Below, in pieces: positions 28,335 to 37,894 of a stretch of 64,000 bases of DNA; within the stretch, counting starts at the first letter, position 1; the number at the start of each line of letters is the position of its first letter. The notes under the pieces were generated by a model. The model saw only the letters and a list, made by a program, of their open reading frames with translations. It made no database searches and was not told where the DNA came from. The position numbers were made by a program, and so were the translations under genes. The stretch comes from Bacteroidales bacterium (GTDB lineage Bacteria; Bacteroidota; Bacteroidia; Bacteroidales; P3): contig JAFXAD010000062.1 in NCBI GenBank assembly GCA_017522065.1, forward strand, positions 1 to 64,000, read 5' to 3'.

Positions 28335-31300
28335 ATGAAAAGAAACATTATTATTTTTCTCATCACCTTGGTCGCATCGGCAAAACTTATGGCCAATCCT
28401 GTTGACATGGAAACAGCTCGCACCGTGGCAACCAATTTCCTCAAAACGGTGTCTGTTAACGAGATAAAGCCCCTCGAAGACATGTCCGCCACATTGCCGT
28501 TCAGCGAATTCTACCTGTTTTCAAACGGCGACGGCTTCGTCATCGTGTCGTGCGACGATTGCGTAAAGCCCATTCTCGCCTACTCACTCAGCAACCAGTT
28601 CAAAACCGACATGATGCCAATCAATATACGTCTGTGGCTGCAAGGTTACGATGACCAGATAAAGCACTACAAGCGCTTGTCGCAAAGTCCAAACGCCTCA
28701 AGCTCTCTGCGTTCTTCCGACGACATCAGCAATATCGTCGCCGAAGAATGGCAAAAACTGCTCTCTGGACGAGCTGCAACGGGTTCGAGCAAATCCGTTG
28801 TCGGACCGCTGTTACAAACAACATGGAACCAAAGCCCATACTACAACAACCAATGTCCCTATGACTCCGATGCAGGCGAAAACGCCGTGACGGGATGTAC
28901 CGCAACGGCAACAGCTCAGGTCATGAAATACTGGAGCCACCCGACTACCGGTTACGGCTCGCACAGCTACGGACACTACCAGTTCGGCACCCTTTCCGCC
29001 AATTTCGGCAACACCACCTACAACTGGAGCACGATGCCTAACGCACTCAGCTCGACAAGCACGACAGCGCAGGTCAATGCTGTCGCCACTCTTATGTTCC
29101 ATATCGGCGTGGCAGTCGAAATGGGATACGGCGTTTCGTCCAGCGGTGCAGCAACCATCAGCTATGGCTCAATCACACGCGCCTCGGCCGAAAACGCTCT
29201 CAAAACCTATTTCAAATACAGTCCTCTCCTGCACAGCGTACACTACGAAGACTACTCCGACCAACAGTGGGCCGCATTGCTGCAGAACGAACTCAACAAC
29301 AATCGCCCCGTCATATACACCGGCTACGACACCTCTGCCGGACATGCCTTCGTATGTGACGGCTACAACACTTCGACAGGCCAGTTCCACTTCAACTGGG
29401 GCTGGGGCGGATGGTGCGACGGCTTCTACACCATCGGACAGCTCAACCCTGCATCGGGCGGAACCGGCGGCAACAGCTCCTACACCTTCAACCTCAACAA
29501 CAGCGCCATTATCGGCATCCAGCCCAACAGCAACTGGAACAGCAGCAGCATTGTCACCGTCACCTCAAGCAACACCTCCTACGGCACCGTCAGCGGAGGC
29601 GGCAACAAGCCGTTCGGCGACACCGTCTCTCTCTTGGCCACAGCCAACAGCGGCTACCGTTTCGAACAATGGAGCGACGGATACAAGTACAACCCGCGCC
29701 AGTTTATAGCCAACGGCGGCAACGTGACAATGACCGCATTATTCACTCCGATTGCAGGCGACACTATCACTTACTGTCCCGGAACCCACCGAGTCAGTTC
29801 TTTTGGCACCGGCGACAACAGCAGCGACGCCTATTGGGGCATAATGATTCCGGCCGTGTCGCTCACTGCCGGCCACGACCTTAAGAAAGTGCAAGTCTAC
29901 ATTACAGAAGCTGGCAGCTACGACCTTACAATCTACTCCGGAAACACTTCCAACAGCGTCTATACCACCACTTTCACCGCCTCGACGAACGATGAGGAAA
30001 CTTGGAAGACACTCACGCTACCGACAGCTGTATCTGTCGACGGAACTCAACCCCTATGGATTGCATTCCACAACATAGGCGTGGCCTACCCCGCCTCGCT
30101 AACCTACTGCAGCGGCAACAACGACGGACTGCTCTGGGGCTCTTCGCTGAACTCCATCGGCAACAGCTGGAAATACACATTTATGATTCGTGGCATCTTC
30201 CAAGGCAGCAGCACACCTCAGACCATGGGTGACACCCTCTCCTATTGCGCCGACAGCTCCTTTTCCACCAACATCGGTGCCGGCGGAAACCTCTACTGGG
30301 GCATAAGCTTCTCGCCCGCCCAACTCGCAGGTCACAACTCCCTCGAAAGCGTTCTGCTCTATATTGTCGAAAGCGGCCAATACACTCTCAACATTTACAG
30401 TGGTACCGCAACGGCTCCCACAACCCTGCTCCGCAGCCAGACCTACACGCTTAGCAACACCAACGCCTACAACGTCTGCTCGCTCTCTACACCTCTTGCC
30501 ATCAGCCAGAACAACTATCTGTGGGTGACCTTCCACAACAACACGATCAACTACCCCGCCGCAGCATGCAACTACGTGGGCGACCCCAACAGCGACTGGG
30601 TATCGACCAACGGCACTTCATGGTCCGCACTCCATGACATTTCAACGCTCCAATACTCATGGCTGATCAAGTGCGTCACCTCACAGAATACAGCCGCTGC
30701 CGACATCGCCATCGACGGTCCTACCGAGCTGCGCACAGGTGAAGCCTACACCTTCTCCGCAACCATTACGGGCTCCGGCTACTCCGTCAGCTGGAATCTC
30801 CAAGGCGCCTCCAACAATACTGCCGTTGGGACAACAGTCTCAGCAATATGGAACAACGCCGGAACCTACGACATCATTGCGACAGCCACAAACGGAAACC
30901 TTGTCATCAAAGACACTCTGACCGTTACGGTAACCGATTGCTCCGCAATCACCACATTCCCCTACTCTATGGGCTTCGAAGCCAACGAGCCCTCCATCTG
31001 CTGGGACATTTGGACCGACAACAGCGACAGCTATGCATGGATGCAATACAATTGGAGCGGTGGCGGTACCGTCTCACATAACGGCAGCGCCTCTTTAGGC
31101 TCGATCATCGACAACGCTTCATACTACAACTGGCTCGCAACCCCGCAGATCACCCTGCCGAATGTCGAGTCGGCAACAATCTCATGGTACGACCTCATCT
31201 ATGCCGAATCGGGAAGCGGACAGGTATACCAGATTATGATAAGCACCAACGGCACCACTTGGACTCCGCTGCAAACCATAAGCTACAACAGCGAAGAGGA

Positions 31301-32189
31301 TTGGACTCAGCGCAGCGTCAGCCTGACAGCCTATGCCGGACAAAGCTTCCGAATCGCATTCCGACACACATCGCCTAACGACTACACTTATGTCATGGTC
31401 GACGACATCAACATCAGCGTCACGGGCGTCAGCATTGCACCCGTCACATTCTCCTGCACCGGCAATGGCAACGGGTCCATCCGAATCGAAAGCAATCAGC
31501 AAAACGAACTCTGCGGAACAACACAAGAGATGCCCAGCGGCTCAACCCTCACCCTGCTGTTCCTGCCATCGGCCGGAAGCCACCTGTCACATCTCTACAT
31601 CAACGGCACCGACCGCATCAACGAGACTTCATCCTACAACAGCTACATGCTCCAATGGTCTGGCACCATAACCACTACGACAACCATCAACGCCGTGTTC
31701 GACCTCAAGCAATTCGAAGTCACAGCAACCAGCAACGACCCGTCGTTAGGCCACGTCACCGGTAGCGGCACCTACACCTACGGCAGCACCGCCACCCTGA
31801 CCGCAGTGCCAACAGGCAGCAACAGCACATTCTCCCACTGGAGCGACAACTCGACAGAGAACCCCTACTCCTTTACGGTGACCTCCGACCGCTCGCTTGT
31901 AGCCTATTTCGAGACAACCGAAAGTATCGACCCCTCGGGCGACATCGACATAAGTGTCTACCCCAACCCTGCAACATCGATGGTAACCATAAGTCTTAAC
32001 GGCATCAACGGCGAAATGACGATGATACTCGTCGACGCCTCCGGACGCACAGTGTTGAGCCGCGACATTGCCTGCGACAACCATTGCCACGCCACAGTCG
32101 ACGTGAGCGGCCTCTCCAAAGGCATCTACTTCGTACGCCTCACCGACAACAACGGCGGCAACACCATTCGACGCTTAGTAGTCAAATAG
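28335..32189 (+). CDS. C10 family cysteine peptidase (streptopain-like), type IX-secreted multidomain protein
   Basis: This 1284-residue exported protein has a signal peptide (1-20), a SpeB-type propeptide (about 21-150) and a C10 protease domain. The active-site Cys188 is in AVTGCTATATAQVMKYW and His337 is in SAGHAFVCDGY, followed by FHFNWGWGGWCDGFY. Next come an InlB-like beta-repeat (about 400-475), two related lectin/jelly-roll-like domains (about 490-790), a PKD-like domain, a MAM-like region and a second beta-repeat. The end has a type A sorting domain (YPNPATSMVTI to GIYFVRL and RRLVVK) for type IX secretion and surface anchoring. The intact catalytic pair predicts an active secreted protease. 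Confidence 0.95.
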   Translation: MKRNIIIFLITLVASAKLMANPVDMETARTVATNFLKTVSVNEIKPLEDMSATLPFSEFYLFSNGDGFVIVSCDDCVKPILAYSLSNQFKTDMMPINIRLWLQGYDDQIKHYKRLSQSPNASSSLRSSDDISNIVAEEWQKLLSGRAATGSSKSVVGPLLQTTWNQSPYYNNQCPYDSDAGENAVTGCTATATAQVMKYWSHPTTGYGSHSYGHYQFGTLSANFGNTTYNWSTMPNALSSTSTTAQVNAVATLMFHIGVAVEMGYGVSSSGAATISYGSITRASAENALKTYFKYSPLLHSVHYEDYSDQQWAALLQNELNNNRPVIYTGYDTSAGHAFVCDGYNTSTGQFHFNWGWGGWCDGFYTIGQLNPASGGTGGNSSYTFNLNNSAIIGIQPNSNWNSSSIVTVTSSNTSYGTVSGGGNKPFGDTVSLLATANSGYRFEQWSDGYKYNPRQFIANGGNVTMTALFTPIAGDTITYCPGTHRVSSFGTGDNSSDAYWGIMIPAVSLTAGHDLKKVQVYITEAGSYDLTIYSGNTSNSVYTTTFTASTNDEETWKTLTLPTAVSVDGTQPLWIAFHNIGVAYPASLTYCSGNNDGLLWGSSLNSIGNSWKYTFMIRGIFQGSSTPQTMGDTLSYCADSSFSTNIGAGGNLYWGISFSPAQLAGHNSLESVLLYIVESGQYTLNIYSGTATAPTTLLRSQTYTLSNTNAYNVCSLSTPLAISQNNYLWVTFHNNTINYPAAACNYVGDPNSDWVSTNGTSWSALHDISTLQYSWLIKCVTSQNTAAADIAIDGPTELRTGEAYTFSATITGSGYSVSWNLQGASNNTAVGTTVSAIWNNAGTYDIIATATNGNLVIKDTLTVTVTDCSAITTFPYSMGFEANEPSICWDIWTDNSDSYAWMQYNWSGGGTVSHNGSASLGSIIDNASYYNWLATPQITLPNVESATISWYDLIYAESGSGQVYQIMISTNGTTWTPLQTISYNSEEDWTQRSVSLTAYAGQSFRIAFRHTSPNDYTYVMVDDINISVTGVSIAPVTFSCTGNGNGSIRIESNQQNELCGTTQEMPSGSTLTLLFLPSAGSHLSHLYINGTDRINETSSYNSYMLQWSGTITTTTTINAVFDLKQFEVTATSNDPSLGHVTGSGTYTYGSTATLTAVPTGSNSTFSHWSDNSTENPYSFTVTSDRSLVAYFETTESIDPSGDIDISVYPNPATSMVTISLNGINGEMTMILVDASGRTVLSRDIACDNHCHATVDVSGLSKGIYFVRLTDNNGGNTIRRLVVK

Positions 32190-32212
32190 CCCCACTTCGG
32201 CATACCGAACAG

Positions 32213-32262
32213 ACAGGCAGGCATTATCGGACTACGGTCCGCAAATGCCTGCCTGTTTTTTT
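32213..32262 (+). terminator. Rho-independent terminator of the C10 peptidase gene
   Basis: A 13-bp stem ACAGGCAGGCATT/AATGCCTGCCTGT with a loop is followed by a T-run, 24 bp after the stop codon. Confidence 0.93.
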
Positions 32263-32352
32263 AACCCCAAAATCATTCAACCAATTTCAGGGAAAGCCAC
32301 AGACGCTCATTTTCTGTGAAGCAAAATCGGGCTTGACACTCACTACAAATAT

Positions 32353-32390
32353 AAATAACCGCCGAGGGCGCATGCCATCGGCGGTTATTT
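32353..32390. terminator. Hairpin, probable terminator of glyA
   Basis: A perfect 13-bp stem AAATAACCGCCGA/TCGGCGGTTATTT has T-rich tails on both strands. It lies 22 bp beyond the glyA stop on the minus strand and could work in both directions. Confidence 0.75.
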
Positions 32391-32411
32391 TTGTTTGTGT
32401 ACACCTGGATA

Positions 32412-33692
32412 CTACCAAGCGAAGAGAGGACGGTTCTGCATCATCTCGTTGACCTGGCCGGTAATCTTGGCGCGGACAGCCTCGTCGGTCGGGTTGCAAA
32501 GAACGGTGTCGATCATGTCGACGATGACGGGCATATCGGCTTCCTTCAAGCCACGAGTGGTGATGGCAGGAGTTCCGACGCGCAGACCGCTGGTCTTGAA
32601 AGCGCTGCGGCTGTCGAAAGGAACCATGTTCTTGTTGACGGTGATGTCGGCAGCAACAAGTGCATTCTCAGCCTCTTTACCGGTCAGTTCGGGGAACTTC
32701 GTACGAAGGTCGATAAGCATCAGGTGGTTGTCAGTACCACCGCTAATGACTTTGTAGCCCTTGTTGACAAAAGCCTCGCACATGACCTTGGCATTCTTCA
32801 TCACCTGCTGGATGTACTGGTCGTAGCTGTCGGTCAAAGCCTCGCCGAGAGCAACTGCCTTGGCTGCGATGACGTGCTCCAGAGGACCACCCTGCGTGCC
32901 GGGGAATACGGCGCTGTCGAGCAGAGCGCTCATCTTCTTGATTTCACCCTTAGGTGTGGTCTTGCCCCACGGATTGTCGAAGTCCTGACCCATCAGGATC
33001 ATACCGCCACGAGGTCCGCGAAGGGTCTTGTGGGTAGTAGTGGTGACAATGTGGCAATACTTGACGGCATTGTTCAGATAACCCTTGGCGATGAGGCCGC
33101 TGGGGTGGCTGATGTCGCCCATGAGGATAGCACCAACCTTGTCAGCGATTTCGCGCATGCGAGCCCAATCCCAGTCGCGGCTGTATGCCGAGCCACCTCC
33201 GATAATGATCTTCGGACGGTGTTCGAGGGCTTTCTTCTCCATATCATCATAGTCGACAATACCGGTCTCTTCTTTAACCTGGTATCCGACAACTTTATAC
33301 ATAATACCGCTGAAGTTTACGGGGCTGCCGTGGCTAAGGTGACCACCGTGGTTCAGGTCCATACCCATGAAAGTATCACCTGCATTCATGCATGCCAGAA
33401 AAACAGCCATGTTGGCCTGTGCACCACTGTGGGGCTGCACATTTGCCCAGCATGCTCCGTAGAGTTTCTTTGCACGCTCGATGGCGATAGTCTCGCTCTG
33501 GTCAACAATCTGGCAACCACCATAGTAGCGCTTTCCAGGATAACCCTCGGCATATTTGTTGGTCATAACACTGCCCATGGCTTCCATCACCTGGTCGCTG
33601 ACAAAATTCTCGGAGGCAATCAGCTCGATGCCTTTGGTCTGACGCTCACGCTCTTTCTGAATGAGGTCAAAAATCTGTGTATCTCTTTGCAT
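32412..33692 (-). CDS. glyA: Serine hydroxymethyltransferase
   Basis: This cytoplasmic PLP enzyme converts serine and tetrahydrofolate to glycine and 5,10-methylene-THF. The 426-residue protein has the PLP-lysine motif [17 protein letters not shown], the N-terminal [33 protein letters not shown] and [13 protein letters not shown]. Length and motifs are standard. A -7 element (TATCTTTG read on the minus strand) lies about 40 bp upstream. It is monocistronic between two terminators or promoters. Confidence 0.98.
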   Translation of the reverse strand: MQRDTQIFDLIQKERERQTKGIELIASENFVSDQVMEAMGSVMTNKYAEGYPGKRYYGGCQIVDQSETIAIERAKKLYGACWANVQPHSGAQANMAVFLACMNAGDTFMGMDLNHGGHLSHGSPVNFSGIMYKVVGYQVKEETGIVDYDDMEKKALEHRPKIIIGGGSAYSRDWDWARMREIADKVGAILMGDISHPSGLIAKGYLNNAVKYCHIVTTTTHKTLRGPRGGMILMGQDFDNPWGKTTPKGEIKKMSALLDSAVFPGTQGGPLEHVIAAKAVALGEALTDSYDQYIQQVMKNAKVMCEAFVNKGYKVISGGTDNHLMLIDLRTKFPELTGKEAENALVAADITVNKNMVPFDSRSAFKTSGLRVGTPAITTRGLKEADMPVIVDMIDTVLCNPTDEAVRAKITGQVNEMMQNRPLFAW

Positions 33693-33733
33693 ATCAATGA
33701 TATTAAATTATTTTTAACATTATTTGTAAAATG

Positions 33734-33741
33734 CAAAGATA
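33734..33741 (-). promoter_or_regulatory. Promoter -7 element of glyA
   Basis: Read on the minus strand the sequence is TATCTTTG, a TAnnTTTG match, 42 bp before the start codon. No good -33 element was seen. Confidence 0.5.
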
Positions 33742-33904
33742 ATACAAATAAACGAATCAGTAAAATAATTTTTCATTTGGCAACACGACAAAGCGGACTG
33801 GTCGAACGCCGTGATGTGGCTCTGTTGTTCTGCCTACAGTATACAATGCCAGTCTCTTTTCTTCAAGAATTATTACTTTTTTTCTTCACTTTATGAAAAT
33901 TTCG

Positions 33905-33912
33905 TATTTTTG
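33905..33912 (+). promoter_or_regulatory. Promoter -7 element of the WG-repeat gene
   Basis: TATTTTTG matches TAnnTTTG, 29 bp before the ATG, giving a short leader. Confidence 0.5.
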
Positions 33913-33940
33913 CATTTTGTTTCGATAATATAAAAACTAC

Positions 33941-35293
33941 ATGAAAAGACTCTTTTTGCTGTTAATAATAGCATTGATATCAGCATCAGCCACTAATGCT
34001 CAGAAACTTGAGATGCAATCCAGCACCAAGCTCTATGGCTACCGCAACAGCGATGGCGGCTGGCAAATCGCACCGCAATTCCAGTACGCCTACGAGTTTC
34101 AGGGCCATTTCAAACGCTTTGCCGTCGTCAAGGTCGACCGCTATTGGGGCTGTGTCGACGTGCGTGGCAAAATGATTGTCCGCAACATCTTCATAACAAG
34201 CGCAGAGGCGGAAGCCGCCGGCCGTGAATGGGAGAAAGGCGACGAACCTGGCAAATGGCTCTATCCGGCTCAAAATCCTGCTGACGGCAAATGGGGCTTC
34301 GTCGACTATTACGGCAACTGGAAATTCCAACCGCAATACGACGGCGCAACACAGTTCTATGGCGACGAACCTATGAGTTTTGCTGCCGTCAAGACCGCCG
34401 GACGCTGGGGCTGCATCGACCGCAAAGGCGTCATGGTCATCGCCCCCGTCTTCATGGCACAAGAACATGCCGACCTCGCAGGAAAACAGTGGATCCACAG
34501 CCGCCATTACGACACTTGGCGCTATCCCACACAGGACAAGGACTCTCACAAATGGGGCTATGTCAACTACCTGGGACGCTGGGTGATAGATGCCGAATAT
34601 GAGGACTACGACTTCTTCGGTCCCGACAACAACTACATCTATGCTCAAGTGAAACGCGACGGACGCTGGGGCTCTATCGACCGCAACGGCAACGTCGTGT
34701 CACGATGCATTTTCTACACTCGCGAGGACGCCGACTACGCACTGAGCCAAAAAGAGCATGGACGCAACATCAAGGATTGGCGCCTCCCGGTAACCGACAT
34801 CGCCACAGGCAAACACGGCTGGGTCGACTATGAAGGCGAATGGGTTATCAGCCCCATCTACGACGATGCCACCCACTTCACCAACGACACCGGCGATTTC
34901 GCCACCTGCAAACTCGACGGACGCTGGGGCAGCATCGACAACAACGGCGAACTGCTGTCTCAAATTGTGTTCACTCTCAGCAGCGAAGCATGGCAAGCAG
35001 GCTACGAATGGGACAACAACCAAGAACTGGGACACTGGCTCTACCCTATCCGCAACCCCGAAACTGGATATTGGGGCTACGTCAACTACAAAGGACAGTG
35101 GGTCATTCAACCAACTCTTGAAGACGCAAAACTATTCATCAAAACTTGGAACAACCGCGCCGCACCCGCCAAAATGGACGGCCGCTGGGGATGCATAGAC
35201 CACACAGGCCAATTCGTTGTCAAGAATATCTACACCACCTCCGCCGAGGCTTACGAGGCCGGTCGACGCTGGAGCGATAAAAACAAGTTCTGA
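33941..35293 (+). CDS. Exported WG-repeat protein
   Basis: This 450-residue protein has a signal peptide (cleavage near TNAQK) and nine WG-repeat motifs of the form WGxxDxxG (for example WGCVDVRGK, WGFVDYYGNW, WGYVNYLGRW, WGCIDHTGQ). The repeats alternate in two kinds. One is followed by a segment like TSAEAEAAGREW, seen five times; the other by W-I-P-Y strands. This gives a higher-order unit of about 95 residues. WG repeats form beta-structures of unknown ligand. A family A repeat follows the stop. Confidence 0.92.
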   Translation: MKRLFLLLIIALISASATNAQKLEMQSSTKLYGYRNSDGGWQIAPQFQYAYEFQGHFKRFAVVKVDRYWGCVDVRGKMIVRNIFITSAEAEAAGREWEKGDEPGKWLYPAQNPADGKWGFVDYYGNWKFQPQYDGATQFYGDEPMSFAAVKTAGRWGCIDRKGVMVIAPVFMAQEHADLAGKQWIHSRHYDTWRYPTQDKDSHKWGYVNYLGRWVIDAEYEDYDFFGPDNNYIYAQVKRDGRWGSIDRNGNVVSRCIFYTREDADYALSQKEHGRNIKDWRLPVTDIATGKHGWVDYEGEWVISPIYDDATHFTNDTGDFATCKLDGRWGSIDNNGELLSQIVFTLSSEAWQAGYEWDNNQELGHWLYPIRNPETGYWGYVNYKGQWVIQPTLEDAKLFIKTWNNRAAPAKMDGRWGCIDHTGQFVVKNIYTTSAEAYEAGRRWSDKNKF

Positions 35294-35298
35294 AAACA

Positions 35299-35366
35299 GA
35301 GATGTGAGAACGGAGATGTGAGATGTGAGATGTGAGAACGGAGATGTTTTTTTATCGAAACATTAA
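35299..35366. repeat. Family A repeat with 45-bp segment duplicated in inverse at 43375-43419
   Basis: The tract is made of GATGTGAGA and GAACGGAGATGT units. Bases 35322-35366, including the unique tail TTTTTTTATCGAAACATTAA, are the exact reverse complement of 43375-43419. The tract ends 6 bp before the four-helix-bundle gene. Confidence 0.92.
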
Positions 35367-35372
35367 TTAGTT

Positions 35373-35726
35373 ATGGGACATATAATAAGAGACCGCAGCT
35401 TTGACTTTGCATTGAGAATCATAAAATTATATTCCTTTCTCACTGATAGCAAAAAAGAATATGTCTTAAGCAAACAAATCCTGAAAAGCGGCACAAGTAT
35501 CGGTGCAAATATTCGGGAAGCACGCAATGCACAAAGCAACTCTGACTTTATCAGCAAATATTCAATAGCTCTAAAAGAGGCAGATGAAACACAATACTGG
35601 ATTGAGCTTTTATATGCATCCGAATTTATTGACGACAATGCATACAAATCACTAAACGACGACATCAACGAATTAATCTCTCTTTTGATTTCTTCCATTA
35701 AAACAGCAAAAAACAATGGCAAATAA
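35373..35726 (+). CDS. Four-helix-bundle protein (23S rRNA intervening-sequence/S23 family)
   Basis: This 117-residue protein is predicted all-helical, with the hallmark LRIIKLYSFL, LSKQILKSGTSIGANIREA, NSDFISKYSIALKEADETQYWIEL and LINDDINELISLL-type ends of the S23/four-helix-bundle family. Such proteins were first found inside 23S rRNA intervening sequences and are scattered in Bacteroidota; their function is unknown. Related folds include the DGR accessory protein Avd, but no reverse transcriptase is nearby. Its stop overlaps the pyrC start by 11 bp. It is flanked on the left by a family A repeat, and pyrC begins its own family A tract 110 bp beyond this gene's stop. Confidence 0.9.
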   Translation: MGHIIRDRSFDFALRIIKLYSFLTDSKKEYVLSKQILKSGTSIGANIREARNAQSNSDFISKYSIALKEADETQYWIELLYASEFIDDNAYKSLNDDINELISLLISSIKTAKNNGK

Positions 35727-37164
35727 CGGCTTAATAGAAATCAAGAACGCAACCATTGTCAACGAAGGACAAATATTCAAAGGCAACGTCATTATCAACA
35801 ATGATGTTATCGAGCGCGTTACCCCGAGCAAAGCCGTTCTCACATCTCAGTTCTCACATCTCACATCTCAGTTCTCACATCTCACATCTCAGTTCTCACA
35901 TCTCACATCCATAGATGCCTCCGGCCTCTATCTCCTGCCTGGCGTAATCGACACTCACGTGCATTTCCGCGAGCCGGGGCTGACCGAAAAGGCCGACATA
36001 GCCACCGAGAGCCGCGCAGCAGTGGCCGGCGGCGTGACCTCGTTCATCGATATGCCCAACACCAAGCCGCAGACAACGACGATGGAACTGCTCGAAGAGA
36101 AATGCCAGATAGCAGCTCGGACAAGTGCCGCCAACTACGGCTTTATGCTCGGTGCCACCAACAGCAACATCGACCAGCTGCTCGAGGCTGACACCGCCAA
36201 ATATGCCGCCATCAAGCTCTTCCTCGGCAGCAGCACAGGCGACATGCTGGTCAACGACCCTCAAGCTCTCGACAAACTTTTCGAACAAAGCAAGAAACTC
36301 ATCGTCGCACACTGCGAGGACGAAAACATCGTCCAGGCCAACCTCCACAACTTCAAGCTCGAATGCGCCGGCACCGACCGCGAAACGGCAGCCCTGCACC
36401 CTCAGATACGCACCACCGAGGCTTGCTACGTCAGCACATACAAAGCCATCGAACGCGCCCGCCGATACAACACACGCCTACATATCGCCCACATCAGCAC
36501 CGCCACCGAACTCGACCTGCTGAGCAACCTCCCTCTCGAGCAAAAACACGTCACTGCCGAAGTGACACCAAACCACCTTTGGTTCGACGACCGCGACTAT
36601 GCCGAACTCGGCAACCTCATAAAATGCAACCCCGCAATCAAGCGCAACGAAGACCGCCTTGCACTTTGGGCCGCTCTCTACGACGGGCTTATCGACACCA
36701 TTGCCACCGACCACGCCCCACACACACTCGCCAGCAAGCAGCAACGCTACTTCGACGCTCCGGGCGGCATACCCTCCATCCAGCATTCTCTCACAATGAT
36801 GCTCGAACCCCTCTTCAACAACAGCTACAACGACGACGAGCTACGCGAATTCCGCGACACGTGGCTACCCCTCATCGTCAAGCTGATGTGCCACAACCCC
36901 GCCTCGCTTTTCGGCATCAAACAACGTGGCTTCATCCGCGAAGGATTCAAGGCCGACCTAACGCTCATAAAGCCCCATGTCGAAAACCACATATCCAAAG
37001 ATAACCTCCTCTACAAATGCCAATGGTCTCCTCTCGAAGGACAAACATTCCATAGCCGCGTGGAAATGACTTTCGTCAACGGACACATAGCCTACTCCGC
37101 CGAGGATGGTGTCTCTGAAGAAAAACACTCCGAAAGACTCGAATACAAAAAGACAAGAAAATAA
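35716..37164 (+). CDS. pyrC: Dihydroorotase with in-frame repeat insertion
   Basis: This zinc amidohydrolase of pyrimidine synthesis cyclises carbamoyl-aspartate to dihydroorotate. The 482-residue protein has the metal motif GVIDTHVHFREPG, FIDMPNTKP, VAHCED, LHIAHIST and IATDHAPHT, so the active site looks complete (class I-like). Residues about 41-65 are encoded by a family A tract with a repeated heptapeptide FSHLTSQ. The tract lies between the N-terminal beta segment and the catalytic barrel, at DASGLYLLPG. The protein is therefore some 20 residues longer than usual here. It overlaps the preceding gene by 11 bp. Confidence 0.94.
   Translation: MANNGLIEIKNATIVNEGQIFKGNVIINNDVIERVTPSKAVLTSQFSHLTSQFSHLTSQFSHLTSIDASGLYLLPGVIDTHVHFREPGLTEKADIATESRAAVAGGVTSFIDMPNTKPQTTTMELLEEKCQIAARTSAANYGFMLGATNSNIDQLLEADTAKYAAIKLFLGSSTGDMLVNDPQALDKLFEQSKKLIVAHCEDENIVQANLHNFKLECAGTDRETAALHPQIRTTEACYVSTYKAIERARRYNTRLHIAHISTATELDLLSNLPLEQKHVTAEVTPNHLWFDDRDYAELGNLIKCNPAIKRNEDRLALWAALYDGLIDTIATDHAPHTLASKQQRYFDAPGGIPSIQHSLTMMLEPLFNNSYNDDELREFRDTWLPLIVKLMCHNPASLFGIKQRGFIREGFKADLTLIKPHVENHISKDNLLYKCQWSPLEGQTFHSRVEMTFVNGHIAYSAEDGVSEEKHSERLEYKKTRK
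35837..35909 (+). repeat. Family A repeat inside pyrC (21-bp units)
   Basis: A 14-bp partial unit, two full 21-bp units (TTCTCACATCTCACATCTCAG) in spirit and a 17-bp partial keep the reading frame and encode FSHLTSQ heptads. The same strings occur in non-coding positions elsewhere in the window. Confidence 0.93.
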
Positions 37165-37186
37165 CACAATATTAAAAGAAACAATA

Positions 37187-37627
37187 ATGAAAACATCAAT
37201 CAAAACACTGCTCCTTGCAGCAATAATCTCTCTGTTCTGCATCCACGAATCCTCCGCACAAATAGTCCAGATTAGCAGCACAAAGCTCCCCGCACAAGCT
37301 CGCACAACGATTCGCAACGCATGGAACGGCGCCCCCATCGTCAATGCCTGGCGCAACAAAGAGGGACGACGCGTCGAATACAAGGCCTCTGTCGAAGACG
37401 GCTCCACTATCAAGTTCAATGCCAACGGGCAATGGATTGAAATGAAAAACTATGCCGGTGTCCCCACCAAAATGCTGCCTCATCAACTGCTGGCCCACAT
37501 CGACAAATACTACGAGGGCCAACTCATCGTCTGGGTCAGCAAAACACCCAAACGCTACAGAATAGAACTCGCCAACGGCACAAAACTCGAATTCAACAAC
37601 AAGGGCGTTTTCCAGGCATTCCTATAA
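37187..37627 (+). CDS. Small exported PepSY-like protein
   Basis: This 146-residue protein from the ATG at 37187 has a signal peptide (cleavage near SSAQI). It has the pattern of Bacteroidota putative PepSY-like (BLIP-like) periplasmic proteins: AKLEYKASVEDGSTIKF-type strands, a GVPTKMLPHQLLAHIDKYY helix and KRYRIELANGTKLEFNNKG. The frame runs upstream into pyrC, but MKTSIKTLLLAAIISLF is a clear signal-peptide start. It lies 22 bp after pyrC. The role is unknown; PepSY relatives often inhibit proteases. Confidence 0.8.
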   Translation: MKTSIKTLLLAAIISLFCIHESSAQIVQISSTKLPAQARTTIRNAWNGAPIVNAWRNKEGRRVEYKASVEDGSTIKFNANGQWIEMKNYAGVPTKMLPHQLLAHIDKYYEGQLIVWVSKTPKRYRIELANGTKLEFNNKGVFQAFL

Positions 37628-37715
37628 AAAGACATCATTCTCTTTAACATTTTTTCGCCTCTCCTTTATACAAGACTGAGACGCAACCTGACAGCAATTG
37701 TCTGCTGTTTGCAAA

Positions 37716-37755
37716 AAGGCCAAAAATAGCATCTGCGAATGCTTTTTTTGGCCTT
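37716..37755 (+). terminator. Rho-independent terminator
   Basis: AAGGCCAAAAA (37716-37726) pairs with TTTTTGGCCTT (37745-37755), and an inner GCAT/ATGC stem is followed by seven T. It lies about 90 bp after the PepSY-like gene. Confidence 0.75.
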
Positions 37756-37813
37756 CATACTGTTTCATGCTCACTTCAGTCCGTATTTTTAACATTTATC
37801 TGAATTTTATTTG

Positions 37814-37821
37814 TACCTTTG
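37814..37821 (+). promoter_or_regulatory. Promoter -7 element of aspA
   Basis: TACCTTTG matches TAnnTTTG, 73 bp before the aspA start. The leader is AT-rich with no visible structure. Confidence 0.55.
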
Positions 37822-37894
37822 CGGACTCAAAAAGAAAATTTACATTTTATATATTAAACTATATTAAAGAACTTTATATACATTATAATTAATT

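Noticed and set aside
35373..35726. Diversity-generating retroelement, because the protein resembles Avd
   Set aside because: No reverse transcriptase, template repeat or variable repeat is found in the window.
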